Assembly (NCBI GenBank): GCA_907165065.1
Contig: OU015532.1
Coordinates: 45,795,839-45,859,838 of the forward strand
From: Caprimulgus europaeus
Lineage: Eukaryota > Chordata > Aves > Caprimulgiformes > Caprimulgidae
DNA: 64,000 nt
Direction of reading: 5' to 3'
Made by a program: the position numbers and the translations under genes
Shown: in pieces, positions 63,733 to 64,000 of the stretch
Position numbering within the stretch: the first letter of the stretch is position 1
How the letters are laid out: each line of letters opens with the position of its first letter
Notes under the pieces: model-generated
The model's input: the letters and a program-made list of their open reading frames with translations, nothing else
What the model was told of the DNA's origin: nothing
Database searches by the model: none

Positions 63733-63827
63733 TAAAAGAAAAAAAGAAAATGAAAAGAAAAAACAAGAAAATGAAAAGAAAAAAAAAGAAAATGAAAAGA
63801 AAAAAAGAAAAAAAGACAAAAACAGAC
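63733..63827. repeat. A/G-rich imperfect repeat (gaaaatgaaaagaaaa units)
   Basis: Four or so imperfect copies of an AAAAGAAAATGAAAAG-type unit. On the gene strand this is a long T/C tract directly upstream of the exon w1 acceptor. The remaining sequence to 64000 is intron. Confidence 0.85.
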
Positions 63828-64000
63828 ATTAAAAGAGAAGAATCATGAGTAAAGATATCTTCATTCTTCAGTCACACATTAAATATATAATCTGAGAGGA
63901 AAATGTCTACATTATAGATATGCCTAGTGTAGCCCATAAACACTAAGAACAAGGACCATGGATTATTCCTTAGGATACAGTCTTTGAAACAAAAGCCTGT

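Overview
The window is vertebrate nuclear DNA, almost certainly from a bird. Many copies of the avian-type CR1 LINE 3' end are scattered through it, with the diagnostic 'gattctatg/gattctgtg' tails, and one copy retains a decayed reverse-transcriptase C-terminus. The genes are spliced with GT-AG borders, and simple repeats are long. There are no operons, ribosome-binding sites or other prokaryotic features. The species cannot be fixed from sequence alone.

Right two-thirds (about 24.6-64.0 kb): one gene on the minus strand, TTC17 (tetratricopeptide repeat domain 17), read from right to left. I could place 19 coding exons between 63731 and the TAG stop at 25567-25569. Every junction was checked for splice dinucleotides and reading phase, and all agree. 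They encode about 942 residues: the distal part of the first TPR block, a coiled coil, a low-complexity linker, a central TPR block, an acidic linker and the C-terminal TPR block. The first exons (signal peptide and roughly the first 260 residues) lie beyond the right edge. A 3' UTR of about 0.9 kb ends at overlapping AATAAA signals near 24.65 kb. Notable features are a GC-AG intron, an in-frame 57-codon cassette-type exon, and an exon-like segment with good splice sites whose inclusion would introduce a stop. One intron is 15.4 kb long.

Left third (1-24.6 kb): intergenic DNA downstream of TTC17. I found no convincing protein-coding gene. It holds several CR1 fragments, a solo LTR with a perfect 6-bp target-site duplication (21.7-22.15 kb), a GC-rich CpG-island-like block (16.1-16.9 kb), a G-rich minisatellite (6.6-6.9 kb), a 290-bp TTC repeat (12.2-12.5 kb), an AAT repeat (20.5-20.86 kb), a long hairpin (22.78-22.82 kb) and a block with two exact MEF2-type motifs (8.7-9.3 kb). 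Base composition shifts from GC-rich and CR1-rich on the left to AT-rich within the gene.

No novel multi-gene system is visible. The most checkable unusual items are the TTC17 splicing features, the two long homopurine/homopyrimidine tracts, the orphan CpG island, and an unassigned protein-like minus-strand ORF near 1.0-1.4 kb.
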